Shown one piece after another: positions 7,923 to 16,640 of a DNA stretch of 64,000 nucleotides (the stretch's first letter is position 1; each line of letters begins with the position of its first letter). The notes beneath the pieces were generated by a model, which did not search any database, had not been told where the DNA came from, and saw nothing but the letters and a program-made list of their open reading frames with translations. The position numbers and the translations under genes were made by a program. The stretch comes from CAG-303 sp034172985 (GTDB taxonomy: Bacteria; Bacillota; Clostridia; Lachnospirales; Lachnospiraceae): positions 1 through 64,000 of the forward strand of contig JAXFDY010000199.1 of NCBI GenBank assembly GCA_034172985.1, in the 5' to 3' direction.

Positions 7923-7955
7923 AGGGCAGATACCAGTGGGTATTTGTCCTTTTTG
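7923..7955 (+). terminator. Terminator after rplS
   Basis: AGGGCAGATACC (7923-7934) pairs with GGTATTTGTCCT (7939-7950), with two G-U pairs, followed by a T-run. Confidence 0.85.
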
Positions 7956-7997
7956 TATCATATGGCAGAAAATTGTTTGTTTGAGGAGAAGTGTATT

Positions 7998-8555
7998 ATG
8001 GGCTATTTTAATCCAAAACCGGAACGAAATATATTGACAGATATTATGTTAAAGTGGGTTTCTGATGTAATCGTTGTAGTGGCCCTTGCAGTGTTTATAA
8101 TTATCTTTTTGGGAGATAAAATCAGCATTGTAGGGAATTCTATGGCGGGTACAATCAAAAGCGGTCAGGAGATTCTCATAGATAAAATGACGTATGAGCT
8201 TCACGATATCAAACGTTATGATGTAATCGTATATACTTCAGAGATTACAGGAAAAAAAGAAACAGTGGTGAAACGTGTTATCGGTCTTCCAGGTGAAAAA
8301 ATTCAGATTGTAGATAGTAAAATCTATATTAATGGAAACGAAATAGACGATAAATATTATAAAGGGAGTTTTGAAAGCGGTTATGTTTCTGAAACAGTTA
8401 CAATTGGCGATGATGAATATTTTGTGATGGGAGATAACCGAAATTTAAGTCAGGACAGTCGATTTGAATATGTGGGAAATATCAAAAAAGATGATATAAT
8501 CGGAAAGGCGTGGATGATTATATCTCCGTTTAATAAAATAAAATTAATCAAATAA
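7998..8555 (+). CDS. lepB: Signal peptidase I (first of three)
   Basis: The 185-residue protein has one N-terminal membrane segment (about residues 22-39) and an extracellular S26 peptidase domain. The catalytic serine is S48 in GNSMAGT and the lysine is K92 in VKRVIGLPGE; the C-terminal box EYFVMGDNRNLSQDSR is present. It cleaves signal peptides from exported preproteins at the outer face of the membrane. The motif has glycine where PxT is usual (SMAGT instead of SMxPT). The ATG at 7998 follows GAGGAG; upstream in-frame codons overlap the rplS terminator. rbgA follows after 28 bases. Confidence 0.93.
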   Translation: MGYFNPKPERNILTDIMLKWVSDVIVVVALAVFIIIFLGDKISIVGNSMAGTIKSGQEILIDKMTYELHDIKRYDVIVYTSEITGKKETVVKRVIGLPGEKIQIVDSKIYINGNEIDDKYYKGSFESGYVSETVTIGDDEYFVMGDNRNLSQDSRFEYVGNIKKDDIIGKAWMIISPFNKIKLIK

Positions 8556-8583
8556 CAGACAAGTTTAAATATTGGAGGTAAAA

Positions 8584-9450
8584 ATGAATTATCAGTGGTA
8601 TCCGGGTCATATGACCAAAGCAAAAAGAATGATGGAAGAAAATATCAAGCTGATTGATATTGTGATAGAAGTTTTAGATGCGAGAATTCCTATGAGTAGC
8701 AGAAATCCGGATATTGACACATTGGGAAAAAATAAGTCACGACTTATTTTGCTGAATAAATCTGATTTGGCAGATGAACAATCAAATCAGGTTTGGAAAG
8801 AGTGGTTTGAAGAACAGGGATTTTTTGTGATAGAAGTAAATTCCAGAAGCGGAGCAGGTATTCGACAGATTAATAACGTGGTAAAGGAAGCCTGTAAGGA
8901 AAAAATCGAGAGAGACCGAAAAAGAGGAATTTTAAACCGTCCGGTCAGAGCCATGGTAGTAGGTATTCCCAATGTAGGAAAATCTACATTTATTAATTCT
9001 TATGCTAAAAAAGCCTGTACAAAAACAGGAAATAAACCGGGAGTTACAAAAGGACAACAGTGGATTAAATTAAGTAAAGAAATAGAACTTCTGGATACAC
9101 CAGGTATTTTATGGCCAAAGTTTGAAGATCAGATGGTTGGACTTCGTCTGGCGTTAACCGGTTCGATCAATGATGAAATATTAAATATTGAAGAATTGGC
9201 ACTGGAATTAATAAAAATCATGAAAAGAGATTATCCGGGAGTCATTGAAGAGAGATATGGCATTGAAAGTTCAGATGATATTATATATAATATAAATGAG
9301 ATCGCCAAAGTCAGAGGATGTCTGTTAAAAGGCGGTAATTATGATACTGTAAAAGCTGCAAGGCTTCTGATAGATGATTTTAGAAATGGAAAACTAGGAA
9401 GAATTACATTAGAAATGCCGGACAGAAGAGATGTTAAAGGTGATGATTAA
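8584..9450 (+). CDS. rbgA: Ribosome biogenesis GTPase RbgA (YlqF)
   Basis: The 288-residue protein is a circularly permuted GTPase: the G4 motif NKSD (58-61) comes before the P-loop GIPNVGKST (127-135) and DTPG (171-174). It begins YQWYPGHMTKAKRMM, the RbgA hallmark, and has the C-terminal RNA-binding region. RbgA is needed for late 50S assembly. The start is the ATG at 8584 after GGAGG; an in-frame TTG at 8572 overlaps that site. In many Firmicutes it lies between a signal peptidase gene and rnhB, as here. Confidence 0.96.
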   Translation: MNYQWYPGHMTKAKRMMEENIKLIDIVIEVLDARIPMSSRNPDIDTLGKNKSRLILLNKSDLADEQSNQVWKEWFEEQGFFVIEVNSRSGAGIRQINNVVKEACKEKIERDRKRGILNRPVRAMVVGIPNVGKSTFINSYAKKACTKTGNKPGVTKGQQWIKLSKEIELLDTPGILWPKFEDQMVGLRLALTGSINDEILNIEELALELIKIMKRDYPGVIEERYGIESSDDIIYNINEIAKVRGCLLKGGNYDTVKAARLLIDDFRNGKLGRITLEMPDRRDVKGDD

Positions 9451-9452
9451 TA

Positions 9453-10007
9453 ATGTCAAAAAATAATAAAAAACGTTCCAGAACAGGAGCAGCAGCGATT
9501 GTTCTTGCTTATATTCTGGTAATTACGTTTGTAGCGGTATTGGCTCAAATTTATCTGTTTTCTCCCATGAGGGTCATCGGAGATTCTATGAATCCAGCTT
9601 TCGACAATCATGATATTATTATTGTAAGCAAAATTGCTTATGAAAAAGGGGAACCTGAGCGATTTGATGTGGCAGTGTTTGATTACCGGTATGATACCGA
9701 TACAAAATATATCAAAAGAATTATCGGATTACCAGGGGAGACAGTGGAAATAAAAAATAATAGTATTTATATTAATTCTGAGGAATTAAAGGAGTATTAT
9801 GGTGTTTATGATGAGGATAAGCATCTGGAAGATTATCCTGCTTATACATTAAAATCAGACGAATATTTTGTATTGGGAGATAATCGCGACCATAGCGTTG
9901 ACAGTCGATCCGGAGATGTGGGGGCTGTGAATAAGAGTATGCTGGTTGGGAGAGCTGTTTTTCGAATATGGCCATTTGATGCGATTGGTTCGCTGAAGTA
10001 TCAGTAG
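9453..10007 (+). CDS. lepB: Signal peptidase I (second of three)
   Basis: The 184-residue protein has a basic N-terminus, one membrane segment (about 13-36), catalytic S45 in GDSMNPAF and K88 in IKRIIGLPGE, and the closing box EYFVLGDNRDHSVDSR. It lies 2 bases after the rbgA stop and 18 bases before the third copy, so the three copies and rbgA can share one transcript. Compared with the first copy the active-site motif is nearer the norm (SMNP). Confidence 0.94.
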   Translation: MSKNNKKRSRTGAAAIVLAYILVITFVAVLAQIYLFSPMRVIGDSMNPAFDNHDIIIVSKIAYEKGEPERFDVAVFDYRYDTDTKYIKRIIGLPGETVEIKNNSIYINSEELKEYYGVYDEDKHLEDYPAYTLKSDEYFVLGDNRDHSVDSRSGDVGAVNKSMLVGRAVFRIWPFDAIGSLKYQ

Positions 10008-10025
10008 GGATGGTGGGAATGGAAG

Positions 10026-10580
10026 ATGGAAGAAAAATATATAATAAAAATAAGAAATTTCCTGGAATACGGATTCTATATGGTGTTGGCCATAGTAGTG
10101 ATTTATTTTATCCTTACTTATATCGGCCAGAGAACAAGTGTTCACGGAAGTTCCATGTATCCCACATTAAAAGATGGTGATCAGCTTGTGGTGGAAAAAC
10201 TTTCTTATCGCTTTGGAAAGCCGGAAAGATTTGATGTGATTGTTTTTAATTATTATGAGTCAGGAAATGATACCCCGGTTCATTATATTAAACGAGTGAT
10301 TGGACTGCCAGGTGAAACAATAAATATTGAGGGCGGAAAGATTTATATTGATGGAGAAGTTTTGGAAGAAACCTATGGTTATTATGATTATCAGCAGATT
10401 ATGGAGGGATATGACTTTTCCGAGCCGACCTTAATCGGTGAAAATGAATATTTTGTATTGGGAGATAACAGAAATGAAAGCCTTGATAGTCGCAAGATTG
10501 GATGTATTGAAGAATCTGATATTATTGGAAAAGCTGTCTTTCGACTATATCCATTTCAGACCATAGGGACAATTCGGTAA
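10026..10580 (+). CDS. lepB: Signal peptidase I (third of three)
   Basis: The 184-residue protein has one membrane segment (about 14-33), S43 in GSSMYPTLKDGD, the most canonical of the three active-site boxes, K89 in IKRVIGLPGE, and EYFVLGDNRNESLDSR near the end. A GATGG-type site precedes the ATG; alternative GTG or ATG codons nearby are less likely. rnhB follows after 15 bases. The three copies differ most in the variable loops after the lysine box, which suggests different substrate preferences, though this is inference. Confidence 0.94.
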   Translation: MEEKYIIKIRNFLEYGFYMVLAIVVIYFILTYIGQRTSVHGSSMYPTLKDGDQLVVEKLSYRFGKPERFDVIVFNYYESGNDTPVHYIKRVIGLPGETINIEGGKIYIDGEVLEETYGYYDYQQIMEGYDFSEPTLIGENEYFVLGDNRNESLDSRKIGCIEESDIIGKAVFRLYPFQTIGTIR

Positions 10581-10595
10581 GGATGTGAAAATAAA

Positions 10596-11348
10596 ATGAA
10601 AATAGAAGAAATAAAGGCAATTTTAAAAAACGCAAAAGAGGAAGAATTAGCGGGTTTATTGGATGAATACCGTTCCGATGAGAGACCAGGTGTTCGAAAA
10701 GTTGTTATCAGTTATGAAAAGAAATTGGAAAAATATAAAAAAGAATTGATGCGAATTGAACATATGTGCATTTATGAAAAAAAATATCCGGAGGCAGCAT
10801 ATATCTGCGGAATAGATGAGGTGGGTCGCGGACCTTTAGCTGGTCCTGTTGTTACCTGTGCAGTGATTTTACCCAAAGACTGTCGGATTTTATATGTGAA
10901 TGATTCTAAAAAACTATCCGAAAAAAAGAGAGAAGAATTATATGATATTATCATGGAACAGGCACTGGATGTTTCAATCGGCATTGAGTCACCGGCTATT
11001 ATAGATGAAATAAATATTCTACAGGCGACTTATCGTGCCATGAGACAATCGATTGCGGGGTTAAAACACAGACCGGATATTATTCTGGTAGATGCTGTAA
11101 CAATTCCGGAAATAGATATCAAGCAGGTACCGATTATCAAAGGGGATGCAAAAAGCATATCTATCGCAGCTGCAAGTATTGTAGCTAAGGTTACAAGAGA
11201 CAGAATGATGCAGGAGTACGATAGTCTTTATCCCGAATATGATTTTGCTTCCAATAAGGGATATGGAACAGAGAAACATATTCAGGCATTAAAAAAGATT
11301 GGTCCTTCTCCGATTCACAGAAACTCGTTTATAGGAAATTTTGTTTAA
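10596..11348 (+). CDS. rnhB: Ribonuclease HII
   Basis: The 250-residue enzyme removes ribonucleotides and RNA primers from DNA. The catalytic core starts at residue 70 with CGIDEVGRGPLAGPVV (D74, E75), followed by NDSKKLSEKKRE and a DAVTIPEIDIK region holding a third acidic residue. It carries the roughly 65-residue N-terminal extension seen in Firmicute RNase HII, a substrate-binding region. It is followed after 26 bases by the FliK-like gene. Confidence 0.97.
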   Translation: MKIEEIKAILKNAKEEELAGLLDEYRSDERPGVRKVVISYEKKLEKYKKELMRIEHMCIYEKKYPEAAYICGIDEVGRGPLAGPVVTCAVILPKDCRILYVNDSKKLSEKKREELYDIIMEQALDVSIGIESPAIIDEINILQATYRAMRQSIAGLKHRPDIILVDAVTIPEIDIKQVPIIKGDAKSISIAAASIVAKVTRDRMMQEYDSLYPEYDFASNKGYGTEKHIQALKKIGPSPIHRNSFIGNFV

Positions 11349-11374
11349 ACAGACTTACAAGCAGGAGGAAGCCT

Positions 11375-12814
11375 ATGAATATAACTACACATCTTCCATC
11401 TACAGAAAACGGAAACATTCATCTTAACGAAAATCTTTCCGGACAGCAGCCGGTAAATGCAACAGGGAAGGAGCTTGTTCTGTATTATGCTGCAAAAGGA
11501 ACGATTTTTCAGGGAGATATACTGGATGTCCGGGGAAATCAGGTCAGTATTCAATCTGGAAATAATATTCTTAGTGCTTTATTGGAAAATGGCATGAATG
11601 TCAATATTGGAGACCATTTATCTTTCCTTGTGAAAGAAAATGATGGCACAAAAATTCTGTTAAAGCCTGTCATGGAAGAGGAAACCAATATTCAGAATGT
11701 TCTTGTAAAAACATTGGAGGAGGCTTCACTTCCGGTAACAGAACGGAATCTATCAGCGGTAAAAGAAATGATGAGTCATGGAATGCCGGTAGATAGGAAT
11801 TCCATGATGGAAACAGGTAAACTTCTTACGCAGTTTCAGTCGGCAAATGTAGAAACAATTGTTGGATTGAAAAGTCATGGACTCCCAGTAACGGAAACGA
11901 ACATTACCATGTTTGAAACTTATCAGCGGGCGGAGGGGAAAATTTCAGACAATCTGAATAGCATTGTCTCAGAGTTAAATCAGATGGCAGAACAGGCCAT
12001 ACAGACAAAAAATTTCGGGAATGTGGAAGAACTGTTAACGAAAGTGAATCAGATATTTTCAGAAGATATAGAAAATAAAATTTTGGAAAATGAATCCGTG
12101 CCAAAAGTGAATTCCTCCAGTGACGGAAATCTCACAATAAAAGCCACCCCTGAAATTCTGCAGGAATCCCCGGAAGTACATATCAGAACACTTGTAAAAA
12201 ATATTGAAGCAAATATTATGAAAAATCTGATGATCACCCCGGAACAATTGACTGAAAACGGAGAAAAATCAATTAAAGAATTGTATCATAAGCTCTATGA
12301 GACAACAGATAAGCTGTCAGAAATAGTTTCCTCTTCAGGGAATGGGGAATCAAAATTAATGTCAACTGCAGGAGACTTAAAAAATAATCTGAGTTTTATG
12401 CAGGATTTTAATCAATTATCTGCGTATGTGCAGCTTCCGGTCCAGATAAATGGGAAGGAACATAATAGTGAATTATATGTGTTAAGCAGGAAACGAAAAA
12501 AATATTCACCTGATGAGGCATTAACTGCATTTTTGCATTTGGATATGGAGCATTTGGGAGCCACGGATGTACGGGTTTCCCTATTGAATGGAAAGATCAA
12601 TACAAAGTTCACATTAGATAATGATGACTCCATGAAACTGATAGAGGAACATCTGGATGAACTGAAAAAACGGCTGGAGACTCTGGGTTATTCTGTAGAA
12701 ATAAGTGCAGAAACTGAGAAAATTGAAAAAAATAAGACGGCTTTTGAAAAAGTACTGGAAGCAGACAGACCGAAACATGATGTGAAAAGATTTTCTTTTG
12801 ATGTCAGAGCATAG
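11375..12814 (+). CDS. FliK-like protein (YlqG-type), orphan flagellar hook-length-control homologue
   Basis: The 479-residue protein has no signal peptide and no membrane segment. The N-terminal 350 residues are low-complexity and polar. The C-terminal part (about 350-460) resembles the flagellar hook-length-control (Flg_hook) fold: a beta-rich LPVQINGKEHNSELYVL, then LHLDMEHLGATDVRVSLLNGKINTKF, and a helical LDELKKRLETLGYSVEI. It sits after rnhB and before an FlhB-like gene, as ylqG and ylqH do in Bacillus subtilis. No flagellar structural gene is near. The assignment rests on fold-like pattern and context, so it is moderate. Confidence 0.65.
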   Translation: MNITTHLPSTENGNIHLNENLSGQQPVNATGKELVLYYAAKGTIFQGDILDVRGNQVSIQSGNNILSALLENGMNVNIGDHLSFLVKENDGTKILLKPVMEEETNIQNVLVKTLEEASLPVTERNLSAVKEMMSHGMPVDRNSMMETGKLLTQFQSANVETIVGLKSHGLPVTETNITMFETYQRAEGKISDNLNSIVSELNQMAEQAIQTKNFGNVEELLTKVNQIFSEDIENKILENESVPKVNSSSDGNLTIKATPEILQESPEVHIRTLVKNIEANIMKNLMITPEQLTENGEKSIKELYHKLYETTDKLSEIVSSSGNGESKLMSTAGDLKNNLSFMQDFNQLSAYVQLPVQINGKEHNSELYVLSRKRKKYSPDEALTAFLHLDMEHLGATDVRVSLLNGKINTKFTLDNDDSMKLIEEHLDELKKRLETLGYSVEISAETEKIEKNKTAFEKVLEADRPKHDVKRFSFDVRA

Positions 12815-12822
12815 GAGGCAGT

Positions 12823-13116
12823 ATGAGCGAAAAGGAGCAGAAAAAGAAACTCGCAATTGCTTTGGAATATACGCCGGATAAGGAGGCTCCGGTGGTTATC
12901 GCTACGGGAAAAGGAGCTTTGGCAGAAAAAATTCTTACAACCGCAGGCGAAGAAGAAATCCCAATTTATAAAGATGATAAACTGGCAAATACCTTATCAA
13001 AACTTGAATTAGGAGATATGATTCCGGAAGAATTATACGGAGCAATTGCAGAAATTTTAGTATTTGTAGACCGCATGGACCGCATAAAAGCGAAAATAAT
13101 GGAGCATAAAGCTTAG
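12823..13116 (+). CDS. ylqH: FlhB C-terminal-domain homologue (YlqH/FhlB type)
   Basis: The 97-residue protein matches the cytoplasmic part of FlhB/YscU export-gate proteins after the autocleavage site: AIALEYTPDKEAPVVIATGKGALAEKI and ELGDMIPEELYGAIAEILVFV. The NPTH cleavage motif and all membrane segments are missing, so it is a stand-alone soluble domain. It follows the FliK-like gene by 8 bases with AGGAGG. In flagellar export FliK contacts exactly this FlhB domain to switch substrate class, so the pair may keep that interaction in another setting; this is inference. Confidence 0.85.
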   Translation: MSEKEQKKKLAIALEYTPDKEAPVVIATGKGALAEKILTTAGEEEIPIYKDDKLANTLSKLELGDMIPEELYGAIAEILVFVDRMDRIKAKIMEHKA

Positions 13117-13127
13117 GGAGATTACAT

Positions 13128-13475
13128 TTGAATAAGAGAGAGAAGGGAACTGTATATGAAAATATGGCAGCTTCTTATTTAGAGGAAAAAGGTTATCAGA
13201 TTTTGGAAAAAAATTTTTATTCTCATTTTGGAGAAATTGATCTGATTGCAAAAAAAGAGGAAGTTATCATATTTGTTGAGGTAAAGTATAGAAAAAATAC
13301 TCAAAAAGGTTATCCACAGGAAGCGGTAACTGCTCAGAAATGCAGACGTATTATCAAATCTGCTCAGTATTATTTGTGCAGGTGTGGAATGACGGAGTGT
13401 ACATGCCGGTTTGATGTGATTGCAATTCTGGGAGATAAAATTACACATATTGAAAATGCATTTGACAGCAGATAA
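13128..13475 (+). CDS. yraN: YraN/UPF0102 family putative endonuclease
   Basis: The 115-residue protein has the restriction-endonuclease-like core of the family: YLEEKGYQILEKNF, then GEIDLIAKKEEVIIFVEVKYR, where E, D and ExK form the PD-(D/E)xK site. Function in vivo is poorly defined; family members are nuclease-like. The start is a TTG at 13128 with AGGGAG upstream. An ATG at 13164 would cut off the conserved KGTVYEN segment that corresponds to the family's GxxGE N-terminus, so TTG is preferred. Confidence 0.9.
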   Translation: MNKREKGTVYENMAASYLEEKGYQILEKNFYSHFGEIDLIAKKEEVIIFVEVKYRKNTQKGYPQEAVTAQKCRRIIKSAQYYLCRCGMTECTCRFDVIAILGDKITHIENAFDSR

Positions 13476-13488
13476 TAAGAGGTAAAAT

Positions 13489-14355
13489 ATGTTAAAAAAA
13501 GCAGGAAAAATCAATACTACTTATATCGAAGGGGAAAAAATTCCTTCTATACGGTATCAAATATTTCAGAATATTCCTTTTATAAAAGACGGGTTTTCAA
13601 CGAGACTGGGTGGTGTGAGCCAAGGGCAGTTTCAGTCCATGAATTTTTCGGTAAAAATGGGAGATACCACTGAAAATGTAAGAGAAAATTTTCGAATTTT
13701 TACAGAAGCACATGGTTTTTCAAATCCTGTCATGACAGATCAGACACATACAGTCAATGTGAAACGAATTTTCTCTGGGGATGCAGGAAAAAATATTTAT
13801 GTTCCGAAAGATTATTCAGATATTGACGGGTTTGTGACGAATGAACCGGGCATTACATTAGTAACAACTTTTGCCGATTGTGTTCCTTTGTATTTTGTGG
13901 ATGAGGTGCATAAGGCAATCGGTCTGGCTCATTCAGGCTGGAAGGGAACAATAGGAAGAATTGGGCAGCATACGATTGAACATATGAAAAAGGAATTTGG
14001 AACAAATCCAAGAGATATAAAGGCTGCAATCGGACCATCAATCTGTGCAAACTGTTATGAAGTAAGCAGGGAACTGGCAGAAGATTTTGCAACAGAATTT
14101 CATTGTCGGATCAAACAGACAGAGCTGCCGATTACGATACAAAATATGGATGAAATAGTATACAAAAAATCAGAAAAATATTACCTGAATTTATGGGCTG
14201 CTAATTTTCATGTACTTTTAGAATCAGGTGTTTTGACAGATCAGATTGCCATTCCGGATATCTGTACCTGCTGTAATCAGGAGGTTTTATTTTCCCATAG
14301 GGCAAGCAAAGGGAAAAGAGGCAATCTTTGTGCATTTTTAATGATAGAGGAGTAG
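13489..14355 (+). CDS. pgeF: Peptidoglycan editing factor PgeF (YfiH/multicopper-oxidase-like)
   Basis: The 288-residue protein belongs to the YfiH (laccase-domain) family. It has GFSTRLGGVSQGQF near the N-terminus, TDQTHT, the metal-site segments TFADCVPLYF and AHSGWKGT, and a C-terminal CTCC with LFSHRASKGKRG. E. coli PgeF removes wrongly incorporated residues from peptidoglycan precursors; other members were described as purine nucleosidases or polyphenol oxidases. The length is typical. The next gene starts 5 bases after the stop. Confidence 0.9.
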   Translation: MLKKAGKINTTYIEGEKIPSIRYQIFQNIPFIKDGFSTRLGGVSQGQFQSMNFSVKMGDTTENVRENFRIFTEAHGFSNPVMTDQTHTVNVKRIFSGDAGKNIYVPKDYSDIDGFVTNEPGITLVTTFADCVPLYFVDEVHKAIGLAHSGWKGTIGRIGQHTIEHMKKEFGTNPRDIKAAIGPSICANCYEVSRELAEDFATEFHCRIKQTELPITIQNMDEIVYKKSEKYYLNLWAANFHVLLESGVLTDQIAIPDICTCCNQEVLFSHRASKGKRGNLCAFLMIEE

Positions 14356-14360
14356 AGGGA

Positions 14361-15383
14361 ATGAACGGAAGAAAAAAAAGAAGTGGAGTTATCATTGTAA
14401 TCGTAATTGTTGTAATAGCTGCAGCTTTTGGTGCTGTATTCGGTCTTCACAAAAAATATACGGATTTGAAATCTGATTATCACAATCTGGAAGAGAATAA
14501 GAATGAGATTGTTAATCAGGAGGTTGCAGACAGACTGGAAGAAGTCAGACAGGAAAAAGAAGATGAAGTTCTGGAATGTTTTCGGGAAGGATTGGGAACA
14601 AAAAGTAATACACTTAAGTTTCTGAGAGAAACATATAAGGATAAATACCTTGTCTATCAGATTTCGTCAAATTATCTTTTTGAGCCGATTCTCAACGTGG
14701 AAATGGCTGATTACTCAATGGGAGATTTTGTGAAAGATGATACCACAGGTTTTCGTTCTTTTCAAAAAGACGGAAAGACTATGACAGAACATGTGATTGA
14801 TGTATCAAAATATCAGGGGGAAATTGATTGGACGGCTGTGAAAAACAACGGGATTGAAGGAGCTATGATTCGTGCCGGTATCCGCGGGTATGGTTCCGGT
14901 GAAATCACCGGGGATGCCCTGTTTGATCAAAATATGCAGGGAGCTTTGGCAGAAGATTTAAAAGTTGGTGTTTATTTCTTTTCGGAAGCAGTTAATGTGG
15001 AAGAAGCGGAAGAGGAAGCTGATTTTGTAATTAAGGCAATCAAACCATATAAAGTTACACTGCCCGTAACGCTGGATTTGGAAATGATTGATGGGGATGT
15101 GGCAAGAAATGAATCTGTCAGCAAGGAAGATATGACGGAAATTGCACTCACATTTATGAAAAAGGTAAAAGATGCAGGTTATGAGCCAATGCTTTATGGA
15201 AATATCAGAACCATTTCAGAAATGGTTGATTTGGAACAATTGGCAGATTATAAGTTATGGTTCGCATATTACAGCGATGATATCTATATTCCTTACAAAG
15301 TTGATATGTGGCAATATGCCAGTGATGGTAAAGTGGACGGGATAGAAACGGATTGCGATCTCAATATGATGTTTATAGAATAA
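14361..15383 (+). CDS. Membrane-anchored GH25 muramidase (lysozyme-like)
   Basis: The 340-residue protein has a basic N-terminus and one membrane segment (about residues 9-29), a helical stalk (about 35-75, charged and coiled-coil-like), and an extracellular glycoside hydrolase family 25 domain (about 144-340). The GH25 marks are VIDVSKYQGEIDW, the strand-borne acidic pair in TLDLEMIDG, and MWQYASDGKVDGI near the end. It probably cleaves MurNAc-GlcNAc bonds of the wall near the membrane. The ATG at 14361 follows GAGTAGAGGGA; an in-frame ATG at 14328 is within pgeF. Confidence 0.9.
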   Translation: MNGRKKRSGVIIVIVIVVIAAAFGAVFGLHKKYTDLKSDYHNLEENKNEIVNQEVADRLEEVRQEKEDEVLECFREGLGTKSNTLKFLRETYKDKYLVYQISSNYLFEPILNVEMADYSMGDFVKDDTTGFRSFQKDGKTMTEHVIDVSKYQGEIDWTAVKNNGIEGAMIRAGIRGYGSGEITGDALFDQNMQGALAEDLKVGVYFFSEAVNVEEAEEEADFVIKAIKPYKVTLPVTLDLEMIDGDVARNESVSKEDMTEIALTFMKKVKDAGYEPMLYGNIRTISEMVDLEQLADYKLWFAYYSDDIYIPYKVDMWQYASDGKVDGIETDCDLNMMFIE

Positions 15384-15394
15384 AATCCATTCTA

Positions 15395-15423
15395 TTGACT
15401 AAAAAAAGGATAAATGGTAAAAT
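15395..15423 (+). promoter_or_regulatory. SigA promoter of prs
   Basis: TTGACT (15395-15400), 17-base spacer, TAAAAT (15418-15423). An upstream in-frame ATG at 15414 falls in this promoter, which supports the start at 15459. Confidence 0.88.
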
Positions 15424-15458
15424 CACAAGCGTTAGAAACATACATGGAGGATATAATA

Positions 15459-16625
15459 ATGTCAGACAAATATATAAATAATATTACAACAATTCCGGTT
15501 GCACCATTAAAAATTGCCGCACTGGAAGGATGCAGGGATCTGGCGTCACAGATCGACCGCCATATCGTGGATCTTCGTCATGATCTTAATACACAGAATC
15601 ACTCATCTATTGAGTTTAAAGGATATACCTGTGATTCTTATCTCTTAAAGTGTCATTGCTCCAGATTCGGATCAGGAGAGGCAAAAGGTGTGATTGATGA
15701 GTCAGTGCGTGGAACTGATTTATTTGTAATGGATGATGTGGGAAATTATAGTCTGACATATAAAGTGTGCGGGTATGAAAATCATATGTCACCGGATGAC
15801 CATTTTCAGGATATGAAAAGAATTGTTGCAGCATCTATGGCAAGTGCAAAGAGAGTGAATGTCATTATGCCGTTTATGTATGAGGGAAGACAGCACAAAA
15901 GAACAAAAAGAGAATCTCTGGATTGTGCTTTGGCTTTGGAAGAATTGGTCAAAATGGGAGTGCAGAACATTATTACTTTTGATGCTCATGATCCGAGAGT
16001 TGTGAATTCAATTCCTCTTCATGGATTTGATAATTATATGCCGCCATATCAGTTTATCCGTGCAATCCTTGATGTGGATAAGGATTTGAAAATTGATAAT
16101 GAACATATGATGATTATCAGTCCGGATGAAGGTGGAATGAATCGATCTGTTTATTTCTCAAATGTTCTTGGTGTGGATATGGGTATGTTTTATAAGAGAA
16201 GAGATTATTCTACTGTCATTAATGGTAAAAATCCGATTGTAGCCCATGAATTTTTAGGCACAGATGTCGCAGGAAAAGATGTGATTATTGTGGATGATAT
16301 GATTTCTTCCGGAGAAAGTATGTTAGACGTGGCCAGACAGCTCAAAGATCGAAAAGCAAATAAAGTTTTTATCTGTACCACATTTGGTCTGTTTACCGAT
16401 GGATTGGACAAGTTCGATGAATTTTATGAAAAAGGCTATATCAATTATGTAGTTACCACTAATCTCACATATCAGACTCCGGAATTATTAAAACGACCAT
16501 ATTATCTTTCAGCTGACATGAGTAAATTTATGGCATTGATTATTGATACCATGAATAAAGATCATTCAACAGAATCTGTAATGTCACCGACGGAACGTAT
16601 TAAAGCCTTGGTGGCTGATTATTAA
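15459..16625 (+). CDS. prs: Ribose-phosphate pyrophosphokinase (long clostridial form)
   Basis: The 388-residue protein is longer than the usual 310-320. It contains the PRPP-synthetase features: the NVIMPFMYEGRQHKRTKRE flexible region, FDAHDPRV, the phosphoribosyl-site segment DVIIVDDMISSGESMLDVA, and a final LSADMSKFMALIIDTM. It makes PRPP from ribose-5-phosphate and ATP for nucleotide, histidine and NAD synthesis. The ATG follows GGAGG by 9 bases. Long versions are common in Lachnospiraceae; the extra N-terminal 60 residues have no motif I recognise. Confidence 0.9.
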   Translation: MSDKYINNITTIPVAPLKIAALEGCRDLASQIDRHIVDLRHDLNTQNHSSIEFKGYTCDSYLLKCHCSRFGSGEAKGVIDESVRGTDLFVMDDVGNYSLTYKVCGYENHMSPDDHFQDMKRIVAASMASAKRVNVIMPFMYEGRQHKRTKRESLDCALALEELVKMGVQNIITFDAHDPRVVNSIPLHGFDNYMPPYQFIRAILDVDKDLKIDNEHMMIISPDEGGMNRSVYFSNVLGVDMGMFYKRRDYSTVINGKNPIVAHEFLGTDVAGKDVIIVDDMISSGESMLDVARQLKDRKANKVFICTTFGLFTDGLDKFDEFYEKGYINYVVTTNLTYQTPELLKRPYYLSADMSKFMALIIDTMNKDHSTESVMSPTERIKALVADY

Positions 16626-16640
16626 AGAAAGGCTTTTGTA

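Noticed and set aside
13128..13475. ATG 13164 as yraN start
   Set aside because: It removes the conserved KGTVYEN region; the TTG at 13128 keeps it and has AGGGAG upstream.
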